Both the position numbers and the translations under genes were made by a program. From Thioalkalivibrio sulfidiphilus HL-EbGr7 (GTDB lineage Bacteria > Pseudomonadota > Gammaproteobacteria > Ectothiorhodospirales > Ectothiorhodospiraceae), in contig NC_011901.1 in NCBI RefSeq assembly GCF_000021985.1, positions 3,048,501-3,112,500 of the forward strand: 64,000 nt of DNA. Direction: 5' to 3'. The notes below the pieces were generated by a model that saw only the letters and a list, made by a program, of their open reading frames with translations, did not search any database and was not told the DNA's origin. Shown here one piece after another: positions 8,864 to 18,064 of this stretch; within the stretch, counting starts at the first letter, position 1, and every line of letters starts with the position of its first letter.

Positions 8864-10140
8864 GGCTCCTCATCGAGAACGCGCACCTGCTGGATCCGGC
8901 CCAGGGCATCGACCGGGTCACGGACATCTACATCCAGAAAGAGAACGTCGTCGCCCTGGGCGAGGCACCCAGGGACTTCGAGCCCCAGCGGCGCATCGAC
9001 GCCGCCGGACGCCTGGTGATCCCCGGCGTGGTGGACATGGCGGCGCGCCTGCGCGAGCCCGGCCAGGAACACAAGGCCACCGTGGCCTCCGAAACCCGTG
9101 CCGCGGCCAGCGCCGGCATCACCACCCTGGTCTGCCCGCCGGACACCAACCCGCCGGTGGACTCCCCGGCGGAGGTGGAGCTGATCACCCGTCGTGCCAA
9201 GCAGGCCTGTGGCGTGCGCGTGCATGCCCTGGGCGCGCTCAGCTCGGGGCTGGCCGGCGAACAGCTCTCGGAGATGGCGGCACTCAAGCGCGCCGGCGTG
9301 CTGGGGGTCAGCCAGGCGCTCAAACCCATGGCCAGCCACCTGCTGCTGCGCCGGGCCATGGAGTACGCCGCGAGCCACGGGCTCACGGTGTACCTGCACC
9401 CCATCGACTGGTCCCTCAACGCCAAGGGCTGCGTGCACGAAGGCCCGGTGGGCACGCGCCTCGGCCTGCCCGGCATACCGGCGGCCGCCGAGACCGCCGC
9501 CCTGGGCACCATCCTCGCGCTCACGGAACAGACCGGCGCACGGGTGCACCTGTGCCGCCTGTCCACGGCCCGGGCTGCGCAGATGCTCGCCCGCGCGCGC
9601 CACGACGGACTGCCCATCAGCGCCGACGTGGCCGCGCACCAGCTGTTCCTCACGGACATGGACGTGGCGGACTTCAACAGCCTGTGCCACGTGATGCCGC
9701 CCCTGCGCAGCCAGCGCGACCGGGATGGCCTGCGCCAGGCGGTGGCAGACGGCGCCATCTCCGCCATCTGCTCCGACCACCAGCCCCACGAGGCGGACGC
9801 CAAGCTGGCGCCTTTCGCCCAGACCCTGCCCGGCATCTCGTCCCTGGAGACCCTGCTGCCACTGACCCTGCGGCTGGCGGAGGAAGGGGTGCTGAGCCAC
9901 GCCGAGGCCGTGCGCCGGATCACCGCCAACCCGGCAGAGATCCTGGGCCTGCCCGTGGGCACCCTGGCGCCGGGCCACCGGGCGGACCTGTGCATCATCG
10001 ATACCGAGTCAAGCTACCGGCCCGAGGCGGAGACCTGGCTCAGCCAGGGCCGCAACAGTCCGTTCTTCGGCTGGGAATTCGCCGGCCGGGTCACGCATAC
10101 CCTGGTGGCCGGACGCATCATTTTCGAATCAAATCACTAG
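8860..10140 (+). CDS. Dihydroorotase-like PyrC', probably catalytically inactive ATCase partner
   Basis: A 426-residue amidohydrolase-fold protein of the DHOase family. Where active enzymes carry the metal-binding DxHxHxR, this one reads [17 protein letters not shown], so both histidines are replaced. It is therefore the pseudo-DHOase that, in Pseudomonas-type operons, is needed to hold the PyrB dodecamer together. The remaining fold motifs ([44 protein letters not shown]) are preserved. It overlaps pyrB by ATGA. An active pyrC would be needed elsewhere in the genome. Confidence 0.92.
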   Translation: MRLLIENAHLLDPAQGIDRVTDIYIQKENVVALGEAPRDFEPQRRIDAAGRLVIPGVVDMAARLREPGQEHKATVASETRAAASAGITTLVCPPDTNPPVDSPAEVELITRRAKQACGVRVHALGALSSGLAGEQLSEMAALKRAGVLGVSQALKPMASHLLLRRAMEYAASHGLTVYLHPIDWSLNAKGCVHEGPVGTRLGLPGIPAAAETAALGTILALTEQTGARVHLCRLSTARAAQMLARARHDGLPISADVAAHQLFLTDMDVADFNSLCHVMPPLRSQRDRDGLRQAVADGAISAICSDHQPHEADAKLAPFAQTLPGISSLETLLPLTLRLAEEGVLSHAEAVRRITANPAEILGLPVGTLAPGHRADLCIIDTESSYRPEAETWLSQGRNSPFFGWEFAGRVTHTLVAGRIIFESNH

Positions 10141-10204
10141 AGACAAGTGGCGAGATACAAGAGACAAGAAAACCAACGGGAATGGCTTTTCTTGTCTCTT
10201 GTAC
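10138..10204. repeat. Heptamer hairpin repeat (GAGACAA family)
   Basis: Left arm units TAGAGACAAGTGGCGAGATACAAGAGACAA, loop of about 24 nt, right arm TTCTTGTCTCTTGTA. It begins at the pyrC' stop codon and ends about 20 nt before the next gene. Confidence 0.85.
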
Positions 10205-10225
10205 CCAGCCACCGGGACCTTTCTT

Positions 10226-11095
10226 ATGCACAAACCCCATCGCGGCACCATCTTTGTGGAGGACGCCAAGGTCCTCGCCCACGAGGCCTTCGCCGGCGAG
10301 CAGCACATCCTGCGGGTGCAGGCGCCGCGCTGCGCCGAGAAGGCACAGCCGGGCAGTTTCGCGCACCTGCAGTGCGATCCCATGCTGCCCATGCGCCGCC
10401 CCCTGTCCATCATGCGCACCGACCCGCGCGTCGGCTGGGTGGAGTTTCTATACAAGGCAGTGGGTGAAGGCACCCGGCTGCTGTCACGCCGCAAGGTAGG
10501 CGAGACCCTCAGCGTAATGGGTCCCATCGGCAAGCCCTTCCAGCCCCACGGCGACCGGCCGCTGACCCTGCTTCTGGGCGGTGGCGTGGGCATCCCGCCC
10601 ATGGTGTTCCTGGCCTCCAGCCTGCGCAGCAACCCGATCTACCAGCCCCTGGTGATCATGGGTTCCGAAGTGCCCTTCCCGTTCAAGCCGCGCCCCTCGG
10701 AGATCCTGGTGCCGGGCATGCCCGAGGGGGTGATCGCCACCATGCCGCTGCTGGAGGACTGGGGCGTGCCCTGCCGGCTTACCAGCGGCGCCGGCTTCCC
10801 GGGCTGCCATGAAGGCTACGTCACCGACCTGGCCCGGCTGTGGCTGGACACCCTGAGCGAGGAGAAACGCCGCCAGGTGGAGATCTTCGCCTGCGGCCCC
10901 CACCCCATGCTGGCGGCCTGCGCCCGGCTGGCCGAGCAGTACCGCATCCCCTGCCAGGTGTCCCTGGAAGAGTTCATGGCCTGTGCCGTGGGCGGTTGCG
11001 CCGGCTGCGTGGTGGAGGTGAAGACGGACCAAGGCCCCGCCATGAAGCGCGTGTGCGTGGACGGGCCGGTTTTTGACGCGAAAACGGTGTTTTGA
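10226..11095 (+). CDS. Dihydroorotate dehydrogenase electron-transfer subunit-like flavoprotein (PyrK family)
   Basis: A 289-residue ferredoxin-reductase-type protein. It has a FAD-binding domain (MRRPLSIMR), a nucleotide-binding domain (LLLGGGVGIPPMVFLA; FACGPHPMLAAC), and C-terminal cysteines for a 2Fe-2S cluster (CAVGGCAGC then VC about 15 residues on). This is the PyrK layout, in which electrons pass from dihydroorotate dehydrogenase to NAD+. No pyrD type 1B gene is adjacent, so the partner is unknown; the pyr context supports the call. Start MHKPHRGTIF at 10226. Confidence 0.8.
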   Translation: MHKPHRGTIFVEDAKVLAHEAFAGEQHILRVQAPRCAEKAQPGSFAHLQCDPMLPMRRPLSIMRTDPRVGWVEFLYKAVGEGTRLLSRRKVGETLSVMGPIGKPFQPHGDRPLTLLLGGGVGIPPMVFLASSLRSNPIYQPLVIMGSEVPFPFKPRPSEILVPGMPEGVIATMPLLEDWGVPCRLTSGAGFPGCHEGYVTDLARLWLDTLSEEKRRQVEIFACGPHPMLAACARLAEQYRIPCQVSLEEFMACAVGGCAGCVVEVKTDQGPAMKRVCVDGPVFDAKTVF

Positions 11096-11096
11096 A

Positions 11097-11192
11097 GAGG
11101 GAAGCGAGAATTGAAGTGAGAAGTGGGAATTGGGAAGTGCGAAGTTAAGGCCTTTCAATATTCACACTTCCAGATTCACACTTCGTGCTTCA
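11097..11192. repeat. Heptamer hairpin repeat (GTGAGAA/GTGCGAA family)
   Basis: Left arm GTGAGAA, GTGGGAA, TTGGGAA, GTGCGAA; right arm ATTCACA, CTTCCAG, ATTCACA, CTTCGTG. It sits between the convergent pyrK-like gene and the pilU paralogue, where it may also end transcripts. Confidence 0.85.
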
Positions 11193-11193
11193 G

Positions 11194-12402
11194 TTAGTCC
11201 TCTTTATCCAGGCTGGTCTCCGAGAGCGGTTTCAGGTCATCGAAGTGGGTGGCGGGCTTGCGACCGCCATCGGCGGGAGGCTCCAGGTTGACCATGTCAC
11301 TGGGCATCTGCAGGGAATCGTCGGTGGACTTCAGGGACTTCACGCCGCCGCCGAAATGGATGCGCCATTCCAGGTCGCCCCGGGAGTCCGCCTTGGACAG
11401 GGCCTCGGGCAGGGTGATGGTGCCCGCCTTGTAGAGCTCGAACAGTGACTGGTCGAAGGTGTGCATACCTACCGACGCGCCCTTCTCGATGATGTCCTTG
11501 ATGCCGCTGATCTCCCCCTTGCGAATCAGTTCCGAGATGTAGGGCGTGTTGAGCAACACCTCGGTGGCCGGCATGCGCTTGCCATCCTTGGTGACCACCA
11601 GGCGCTGGGACATGATGCCCTTGATGTTCAGGGACAGGTCCATGAGGATCTGGCGGCGGGAGTCCGGCGGGAAGAAGTTGATGATACGGTCCAGGGCCTG
11701 GTTGGCGTTGACCGCGTGCAGGGTGGAGAGCACCAGGTGGCCGGTGTCGGCGTAGGTGAGCGCCGCCTCCATGGTTTCACGGTCACGGATCTCGCCGATC
11801 ATGATCATGTCCGGCGCCTCGCGCATGGCCTCGCGCAGGGCGTTCTCGTAGGAGAGCGTATCGAGACCCACTTCCCGCTGGCCCACGATGGACTTGCGGT
11901 GGGTGAAGGAATACTCGATGGGATCCTCCACCGTGAGGATGTGTCCATAGCTGTTGGCGTTGCGGTAATCCAGCATGGCCGCCAGCGAGGTCGACTTGCC
12001 CGAGCCCGTGGAACCCACCACCAGCACCAGGCCGTTCTTGTTGAGCACCAGGTCCTTGAGCACGTGGGGCAGGTGCAGCTGCTCGATGCTCGGCACATCG
12101 GACTTGATGTAGCGGATCACCATGGAGACCTCGCCGCGCTGCACGTAGATGTTCACGCGAAAGCGACCCAGCTCCTCCACCGAGATGCCGATGTTCATCT
12201 CCCGGGTACGTTCGAACTCCTGGATCTTGCGCTCGTCCATCAGCTCGTAGGCCATGTCCCTGACCGAGCCCGGCGCCATGGTATGCCGGCTGATGGGACG
12301 CATCTCGCCCTCGATCTTCACGCTCGCAGGCGCCCCCACGGTGAAGAACAGGTCGGACGCATTCTTCTGCGCCATGAGTTTCAGGTAGGGTTCGATGGAC
12401 AT
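11194..12402 (-). CDS. PilT/PilU family type IV pilus ATPase (second PilU)
   Basis: A 402-residue secretion-type hexameric ATPase with Walker A VVGSTGSGKSTSLAAML, an Asp box (TVEDPIEYSF), Walker B (MIMIGEIRDRETMEAAL) and a His box (GHLVLSTLHAVNANQ). Start MSIEPYLKLMAQKNASDLFF at 12402; the ATG at 12423 lies in repeat sequence. The C-terminus is longer than PilT and acidic, as in PilU. It is the third member of a tandem leftward series with the genes at 12523 and 13755. Confidence 0.9.
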   Translation of the reverse strand: MSIEPYLKLMAQKNASDLFFTVGAPASVKIEGEMRPISRHTMAPGSVRDMAYELMDERKIQEFERTREMNIGISVEELGRFRVNIYVQRGEVSMVIRYIKSDVPSIEQLHLPHVLKDLVLNKNGLVLVVGSTGSGKSTSLAAMLDYRNANSYGHILTVEDPIEYSFTHRKSIVGQREVGLDTLSYENALREAMREAPDMIMIGEIRDRETMEAALTYADTGHLVLSTLHAVNANQALDRIINFFPPDSRRQILMDLSLNIKGIMSQRLVVTKDGKRMPATEVLLNTPYISELIRKGEISGIKDIIEKGASVGMHTFDQSLFELYKAGTITLPEALSKADSRGDLEWRIHFGGGVKSLKSTDDSLQMPSDMVNLEPPADGGRKPATHFDDLKPLSETSLDKED

Positions 12403-12411
12403 GGATTCAGT

Positions 12412-12520
12412 CTCAAGTGGCAAGTCTCAAGTGGCAAGGAAAGTCGTAGCAATGACCACCTTTGGCGAAGTACCAAGATAAAGATGGCTTCCTTGCCACT
12501 TGAGACTTGCCACTAGCCAC
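12412..12520. repeat. Heptamer hairpin repeat (GTGGCAA/GTCTCAA family)
   Basis: Left arm GTCTCAA, GTGGCAA, GTCTCAA, GTGGCAA; loop of about 50 nt; right arm CTTGCCA, CTTGAGA, CTTGCCA, CTAGCCA. It fills the gap between the two pilU-like genes. Confidence 0.9.
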
Positions 12521-12522
12521 TA

Positions 12523-13689
12523 TTATTTCAACATACCGGATTCTTCCGGCGTCTCTTCCACTTCCAGGTGCGCGACCTCGTCCATGAGATTCGTCTGACG
12601 GGCGCGCTTGCTGTCGAGCTTGATGCGCAGGCGCAGGTCGTTGACCGAGTCGGCGTTGCGCAGGGCATCCTCGTAGGTGATATGGCCTTCCTCGAAGAGC
12701 TTGAACAGGGCCTGGTCGAAGGTCTGCATGCCCAGCTCGTTGGACTTGGAGATGAGTTCCTTCATCTCGTGCACCTCGCCCTTGAAGATCAGGTCCGACA
12801 TGAGCGGGCTGTTGATCATGATCTCCACGGCGGGCGACCTTCCCTTGCCGTCGGCCTTGGGGATCAGCCGCTGGGAGATGACACCCTTCAAGTTCAGGGA
12901 CAGGTCCATGAGCAGCTGCTGGCGCCGCTCCTCGGGGAAGAAGTTGATGATGCGATCCAGGGCCTGGTTGGTGCTGTTGGCGTGCAGGGTGGAGAGACAC
13001 AGGTGACCGGTCTCGGCGAAGGCGATGGCGTAGTCCATGGTCTCGCGGTCGCGGATCTCACCAATCAGGATCACGTCGGGGGCCTGGCGCAGGGTGTTCT
13101 TCAGGGCCACCTCGTAGCTCTCGGTGTCCACCCCCACCTCACGCTGGGTCACCAGGCAGTTGATGTGGGAGTGCACGAACTCGATGGGGTCCTCGATGGT
13201 GACGATGTGACCATAGCTATTGGCATTGCGGTAGCCCAGCATGGCGGCGAGCGAGGTGGACTTGCCCGATCCGGTACCGCCCACGAAGATCACCAGGCCA
13301 CGGCGGGTCATGGCGATGTCCTTGAGCTGCATCGGCAGGCCCAGCTGCTCGAAGGTGGGAATCTCGGTGGTGATCACACGCAGCACCATGCCGGCGGTGC
13401 CGCGCTGGGTGAAGGCGTTGACGCGAAAGCGCGATACCCCCGGCAGGCTGATGGCGAAGTTGCACTCCTGGGTGCGTTCGAACTCCGAGGCCTGCTTGTC
13501 ATTCATGATGGAACGCACCAGCACCTGGGTGTGGGCCGGAGACAGGGGCTGGTTGGTGATGGGCGTCATGCGTCCGTCCACCTTGATGGACGGCGGCGCA
13601 CCCACGGTGATGAACAGGTCGGAGCCCTTCTTGCTGAGCAGGGTCTTCAGCAAGTCGTGCATGAAACGTATTGCCTTATCGCGATCCAT
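12523..13689 (-). CDS. pilU: PilU, type IV pilus retraction accessory ATPase
   Basis: A 388-residue PilT-like ATPase with Walker A FVGGTGSGKSTSLAAML, Walker B (VILIGEIRDRETMDYAI) and a His-box (CLSTLHANSTNQALDRIINF). Compared with PilT it has the distinct C-terminal LRLRIKLDSKRARQTNLMDE tail typical of PilU. PilU works with PilT during pilus retraction. It lies 65 nt downstream of pilT in the same direction and is probably cotranscribed. Confidence 0.92.
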   Translation of the reverse strand: MDRDKAIRFMHDLLKTLLSKKGSDLFITVGAPPSIKVDGRMTPITNQPLSPAHTQVLVRSIMNDKQASEFERTQECNFAISLPGVSRFRVNAFTQRGTAGMVLRVITTEIPTFEQLGLPMQLKDIAMTRRGLVIFVGGTGSGKSTSLAAMLGYRNANSYGHIVTIEDPIEFVHSHINCLVTQREVGVDTESYEVALKNTLRQAPDVILIGEIRDRETMDYAIAFAETGHLCLSTLHANSTNQALDRIINFFPEERRQQLLMDLSLNLKGVISQRLIPKADGKGRSPAVEIMINSPLMSDLIFKGEVHEMKELISKSNELGMQTFDQALFKLFEEGHITYEDALRNADSVNDLRLRIKLDSKRARQTNLMDEVAHLEVEETPEESGMLK

Positions 13690-13754
13690 TTGATGAAGCC
13701 TCGTCTACCTGAGCACTGGGATTGCCAGGGCCCCGGCCTGTGGTGTCAGTCGGC

Positions 13755-14789
13755 CTAGAGGGCGTCCGGGTTGGCGGCCTTGCGGCGTGCGTCTTCCTTG
13801 CTGATGATGCCCTTGGCGAGCAGCTCCTTGAGACTCATGTCCAGGGTCTGCATGCCCATGCCCTGGCTGGTCTGGATGGCCGAGTACATCTGGGCGATCT
13901 TGTTTTCACGGATCAGGTTGCGGATGGCCGGGGTGCCCAGCATGATCTCGTGGGCCGCCACGCGCCCGCCGCCGATGCGCTTGAGCAGGGTCTGGGAGAT
14001 CACCGCCCGCAAGGACTCCGACAGCATGGCGCGCACCATGTCCTTCTCCGCGGCGGGGAACACGTCCACGATACGGTCGATGGTCTTGGCGGCGGAACTG
14101 GTGTGCAGGGTGCCGAACACCAGGTGACCGGTCTCGGCGGCGGTCAGGGCCAGTCGGATGGTCTCCAGATCGCGCATCTCGCCCACCAGGATGGTGTCCG
14201 GGTCCTCACGCAGGGCCGAGCGCAGGGCCTCGTTGAAGCCCAGGGTGTCGCGGTGCACCTCGCGCTGGTTGACCAGGCACTTCTTGCTCTCGTGCACGAA
14301 CTCGATCGGGTCCTCCACGGTGAGGATGTGCCCGTACTCGGATTCGTTCTTGTGGTTGATCATGGCGGCCAGGGTGGTGGACTTGCCGGAGCCGGTGGGC
14401 CCGGTGACCAGCACGATGCCGCGCGGGTAGTCGGAGATCTGCTCGAAGATCTTCGGGCAGTTGAGTTCTTCGAGGGTGAGGATCTTGCTCGGGATGGTTC
14501 GGAACACCGCGCCGGCGCCGCGGTTGTGGTTGAAGGCGTTGACACGGAAGCGCGCCAGGCCGGGGATCTCGAAGGAGAAGTCCGTTTCCAGGAACTCCTC
14601 GTAGTCCTTGCGCTGCTTGTCGTTCATGATGTCGTACACCATGCCGTGGACAGCCTTGTGGTCCAGGGCGGGTACGTTGATCCTGCGCACGTCGCCGTCG
14701 ACGCGGATCATGGGCGGCAGCCCGGCGGAGAGGTGCAGGTCCGAGGCGCCATTCTTGACCGCAAACGCAAGCAGCTGCGTAATGTCCAT
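13755..14789 (-). CDS. pilT: PilT, type IV pilus retraction ATPase
   Basis: 344 residues, the standard PilT length. Walker A is LVTGPTGSGKSTTLAAMI and Walker B is TILVGEMRDLETIRLAL; the His box is LVFGTLHTSSAAKTIDRI. The C-terminal PilT signature AIRNLIRENKIAQMYSAIQ, followed by GMGMQTLDMSL, is present. PilT powers pilus retraction and twitching. It faces yggS across 14790-15021, a 231-bp shared promoter region in which I see only a short GGGGGAT ribosome site for pilT. Confidence 0.96.
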   Translation of the reverse strand: MDITQLLAFAVKNGASDLHLSAGLPPMIRVDGDVRRINVPALDHKAVHGMVYDIMNDKQRKDYEEFLETDFSFEIPGLARFRVNAFNHNRGAGAVFRTIPSKILTLEELNCPKIFEQISDYPRGIVLVTGPTGSGKSTTLAAMINHKNESEYGHILTVEDPIEFVHESKKCLVNQREVHRDTLGFNEALRSALREDPDTILVGEMRDLETIRLALTAAETGHLVFGTLHTSSAAKTIDRIVDVFPAAEKDMVRAMLSESLRAVISQTLLKRIGGGRVAAHEIMLGTPAIRNLIRENKIAQMYSAIQTSQGMGMQTLDMSLKELLAKGIISKEDARRKAANPDAL

Positions 14790-15021
14790 TCAATCCCCCA
14801 AGTCGAGTGAACCGGTTCGTGATCCGGCTTTGCGTCGAGTCTGCCCCTTCCAGCGCGGAGGGTGAAGCCGCATCGCGCATGAACGGTAGTTAACGCCGGG
14901 TGGACGGCGATAGCCACAAGAGGACGGCCAACGGGAACCGGGCCGGGAGACTCAGGCACGGGAAACGCCGGAGCCGATTCGGCATTTCCCCTGTTACGTG
15001 AACCGAATATAGCATAGCCCC

Positions 15022-15732
15022 ATGAGCACCATTGGCGACAGACTCGACACCGTCAGGACCCGTATCCATGAGGCCGCCCTGCGTCATGGACGCGACCCCG
15101 CCACGATCACCCTGCTGGCGGTGAGCAAGACCCAGCCCGCCGAGGCATTGAGGGAGGTCATGGCCTGCGGTCAGCGGGCCTTCGGCGAGAACTACGTCCA
15201 GGAACTGGCCGACAAGGCCGATGCCCTCGCGGATCTGCGTCCCGAGTGGCATTTCATCGGCCCGCTGCAGTCCAACAAGACCCGCCTGATTGCCGGCCTC
15301 GCCCACTGGGTGCACAGCATCGAGCGGGACAAGATCGCCCGGCGCCTGTCGGAACAGCGCCCCGGGGAGGCCGTCGACCTGCAGGTCTGCCTGCAGGTGA
15401 ACCTGGACGCGGAGGCGAGCAAGTCCGGGCTTGCCCCCGAGGCCCTGCCGGCCCTGGCCGAAGTAGTGGCGGGACTTCCCCGGCTGCGCCTGCGCGGCCT
15501 GATGGCCATCCCCGCCCCCAGCGAGGACTTCGCCACCCAGCGACGCGCCTTTGCCCGCCTGCGCGAGATGCAGGAAGACCTGATCCGCCGGGGCCATCAG
15601 CTGGATACCCTGTCCATGGGCATGAGCGGCGACCTGGAGGCGGCCATCGCGGAAGGCGCCACCATCGTGCGCGTGGGCACCGCCATCTTCGGCAGCCGCC
15701 GGGTGGCAGGCCGCGGCGGGCAGGGTTTATGA
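15022..15732 (+). CDS. yggS: YggS family pyridoxal phosphate homeostasis protein
   Basis: A 236-residue PLP-binding TIM-barrel protein (PLPBP). The PLP lysine is K36 in LLAVSKTQPAEAL; FGENYVQELADK, HFIGPLQSNKTR and MGMSGDLEAAI are the other family blocks. It controls vitamin B6 and amino-acid homeostasis without a known catalytic reaction. yggS-proC-yggT is the classic order found beside pilT. Confidence 0.96.
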   Translation: MSTIGDRLDTVRTRIHEAALRHGRDPATITLLAVSKTQPAEALREVMACGQRAFGENYVQELADKADALADLRPEWHFIGPLQSNKTRLIAGLAHWVHSIERDKIARRLSEQRPGEAVDLQVCLQVNLDAEASKSGLAPEALPALAEVVAGLPRLRLRGLMAIPAPSEDFATQRRAFARLREMQEDLIRRGHQLDTLSMGMSGDLEAAIAEGATIVRVGTAIFGSRRVAGRGGQGL

Positions 15733-15769
15733 TCCTTCCCCTGTTCGCCAACGTCCCAACGGAAAGCTC

Positions 15770-16597
15770 ATGAACGAACCCATCGCCTTCATCGGCGCCG
15801 GCAACATGGCGCGCAGCCTCATCGGCGGCCTGGTCGCCGACGGCTGGCCCGAGGACGCCCTGTGGGCCGTGGACCCCAACCCGGGCCAGCGTGAAACCCT
15901 GGCGACCCAATGGCCGGGCCTGCACCTGGGCGAGGATGGCGCAGAGGCCATCAGCCACGCCGACGTGGTGGTGCTGGCGGTCAAGCCCCAGGTGCTGGAC
16001 GAGGTATGCCGTGCCCTGGCCGGGGCCGTGCAGGCACGCCGTCCACTGATCGTCTCCATCGCCGCGGGGGTGCGCAGCGCCGACATCGAGCGCTGGCTGG
16101 GCGGCAATCTCGCCGTGGTGCGCTGCATGCCCAACACCCCTGCCCTGGTGGGCTGCGGCGCCACCGGACTGGCGGCCAATGAACGGGTCAGCCCGACCCA
16201 GAAGGCCGTGGCCGAATCCATCCTGCGCGCCGTGGGACTGACCGTGTGGCTGGACGACGAGTCCGCCCTGGACGCGGTCACGGCCCTGTCCGGCAGCGGT
16301 CCCGCCTACCTGTTCCTGGTCATGGAGGCCCTGGAAGACGCCGGCGTGCAGCTGGGCCTGCCCCGGGAGACCGCCCGGCTGCTGGCCCTGCAGACCGCCT
16401 TCGGCGCCGCCAAGCTGGCCCTGGAATCCGACGAGGACGCCGCCACCCTGCGCACCCGGGTCACCTCCCGGGGCGGCACCACGGAACGCGCCCTGCAGGT
16501 GCTGGAGACCGGCGGCCTGCGCGAACTCATGGCCCAGGCCCTCACCGCCGCCCGGGACCGTTCCCGGGAACTGGCCGATCAACTGGGTCGCGACTGA
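15770..16597 (+). CDS. proC: Pyrroline-5-carboxylate reductase
   Basis: A 275-residue NADP-dependent reductase that makes proline. It has the N-terminal Rossmann motif FIGAGNMARSLIGGL, the segment AVVRCMPNTPALVGCGATG, and the C-terminal signature AVTALSGSGPAYLFLVMEAL with VTSRGGTTERALQVLE. It starts 37 nt after yggS. Its stop codon is followed directly by the left inverted repeat of a MITE. Confidence 0.96.
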   Translation: MNEPIAFIGAGNMARSLIGGLVADGWPEDALWAVDPNPGQRETLATQWPGLHLGEDGAEAISHADVVVLAVKPQVLDEVCRALAGAVQARRPLIVSIAAGVRSADIERWLGGNLAVVRCMPNTPALVGCGATGLAANERVSPTQKAVAESILRAVGLTVWLDDESALDAVTALSGSGPAYLFLVMEALEDAGVQLGLPRETARLLALQTAFGAAKLALESDEDAATLRTRVTSRGGTTERALQVLETGGLRELMAQALTAARDRSRELADQLGRD

Positions 16598-16870
16598 CCC
16601 TAGTGTCGTGTCCGGTAAATACCTTACCATTCAGCGCGTCTGTGCCGACGCGTGGCCAGGCACGCTTGCGCAGGAATGGACACCCCCATTTCAATCAAGC
16701 GTAACACCGCCACACGTCCGCACAGCCACGCCCAATGGGAGCCCCGCAAAAGCGCCAATGCGGCGTTGCACACCTTGCCAAGGGCTTGCCATTGCCTGCG
16801 GTGTGCGCCTTGCCTTGGCGCTTTTGCGAGGCTCTGAATGGCAAGATATTTACCGGACACGACACTAGGG
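16598..16870. mobile_element. 273-bp MITE-like element with 39-bp terminal inverted repeats
   Basis: The left end CCCTAGTGTCGTGTCCGGTA and the inverted right end agree over about 39 bp with only three or four mismatches. Inside is a second long palindrome (16746-16829) with arms CGCAAAAGCGCCAA and TTGGCGCTTTTGCG. No transposase is encoded. Both ends read CTAG, so a TA or CTAG target duplication is possible. It separates proC from yggT, which are otherwise adjacent genes, so it is an insertion into an operon. Confidence 0.88.
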
Positions 16871-16880
16871 AGCCCCACCC

Positions 16881-17435
16881 ATGCCCGGACCCCTCCAGGA
16901 GATCAGCATCTTCCTCATCTCCACCCTGCTCAGCCTGTACGTGATTGCCCTCATGCTGCGCATGCTGCTGGCCATGGTGCGGGCGGATTTCTACAACCCG
17001 GTGTCCCAGTTCCTGGTCACCGTCACCAATCCACCGGTGCGCGCCCTGCGCCGCGTCATCCCGCCCATCGGCCGTCTCGACACGGCGGTGGTGCTGCTCA
17101 TGATCGCGCTGAAGATGCTGGAACTCTGGCTGGTGGCCTGGATCGGCGGCGCGAGCCCCGGGCTCGGTCTGGTGCTGGTGGTGGCGGTGTTCCGCCTGCT
17201 GCAGCTGCTGATTTATGTGTTCATGTTCAGCATCATCATCGAGGCGGTGATGAGCTGGTTCATGGCCGGCGGCATGCGCGGCAATCCGGTGGCCTCGCTG
17301 GTGGCGAGCCTGAACCGCCCCATCCTCACCCCCATCCGTTCCGTGATGCCCAACCTGGGCCCGGTGGACCTCTCCCCCCTGGTGGCCATAATCGGCCTGA
17401 ACATTCTGCTGATCCTGCTGCGCTCGATCTTCTGA
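16881..17435 (+). CDS. yggT: YggT family integral membrane protein
   Basis: 184 residues with two YGGT repeats, each a hydrophobic hairpin ending in a conserved patch (NPVSQFLVTVTNPPVRALRR and NPVASLVASLNRPILTPIR). Four transmembrane segments are expected. Its role is unclear, though related proteins are linked to osmotic tolerance and envelope function. It follows proC in most gammaproteobacteria; here a MITE lies between them. Confidence 0.92.
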   Translation: MPGPLQEISIFLISTLLSLYVIALMLRMLLAMVRADFYNPVSQFLVTVTNPPVRALRRVIPPIGRLDTAVVLLMIALKMLELWLVAWIGGASPGLGLVLVVAVFRLLQLLIYVFMFSIIIEAVMSWFMAGGMRGNPVASLVASLNRPILTPIRSVMPNLGPVDLSPLVAIIGLNILLILLRSIF

Positions 17436-17574
17436 TTCCGGTATCCCTGCACATTCCAAAACACTGATGGCGCAACATCCCGTCGGCCTTTTGGCTACAC
17501 TGATAGACAAGGGATACCTACTGTTCCCTTAAGCCAAGCGATCGAACCAGGGCACACTGGAGGAGCATCACAAC

Positions 17575-18024
17575 ATGAAACGACGTCATGTCTTCAAGGC
17601 ATTCCTGTTGCTGGTAATGGCAGGCGCACTGTCCGGCACCGTCCACGCCGGCGGGCAGCAGGACTTCGGCGATTACGTGGTCCATTTCAACGCACTGAGC
17701 ACCGACTTCCTGTCACCGGATGTTGCACGCTCCTACAACATCACCCGCAGCCGCAACCGCGCGCTGATCAACATCAGCATCATGAAAAAATCCCTGGGTG
17801 TAGGCACGGAGCCGCAGCTGGCGGTGGTCACTGGCAAGGCCGTGAACCTGCGCGGCCAGACCCTCCCGCTGCAATTTCGCGAGGTCCGGGATAGCACGGC
17901 CATCTACTACCTGGCCGAGGTGGGCATCGATGATGGCGAGACCCTGGATTTCATGATTGAGGCCACTCCCCGAGACAGCGGACCCCTGACGGTACGCTTC
18001 CGCCAGCAGTTCTTCACCCGCTGA
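17575..18024 (+). CDS. DUF4426 domain-containing secreted protein
   Basis: 149 residues with a clear Sec signal peptide (MKRRHVFKAFLLLVMAGAL, cleaved near VHAGG) and a beta-rich domain (GDYVVHFNALSTDFLSP; RSRNRALINISIM) matching DUF4426, which is frequent next to yggT-proC-metW/X loci. Function is unknown. A GGAG ribosome site lies upstream (ctggaggagcatc). It ends opposite the TauE-like gene across a strong hairpin. Confidence 0.8.
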   Translation: MKRRHVFKAFLLLVMAGALSGTVHAGGQQDFGDYVVHFNALSTDFLSPDVARSYNITRSRNRALINISIMKKSLGVGTEPQLAVVTGKAVNLRGQTLPLQFREVRDSTAIYYLAEVGIDDGETLDFMIEATPRDSGPLTVRFRQQFFTR

Positions 18025-18038
18025 ACCTCAAGCCTGCG

Positions 18039-18062
18039 CGGCCCGGGTATAAGCCCGGGCCG
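18039..18062. terminator. Bidirectional hairpin between convergent genes
   Basis: A perfect 9-bp stem, CGGCCCGGG and CCCGGGCCG, with a 6-nt loop, followed by TTT on the + strand. It lies exactly between the stops of the DUF4426 gene and the TauE/SafE-like gene. Confidence 0.75.
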
Positions 18063-18064
18063 TT

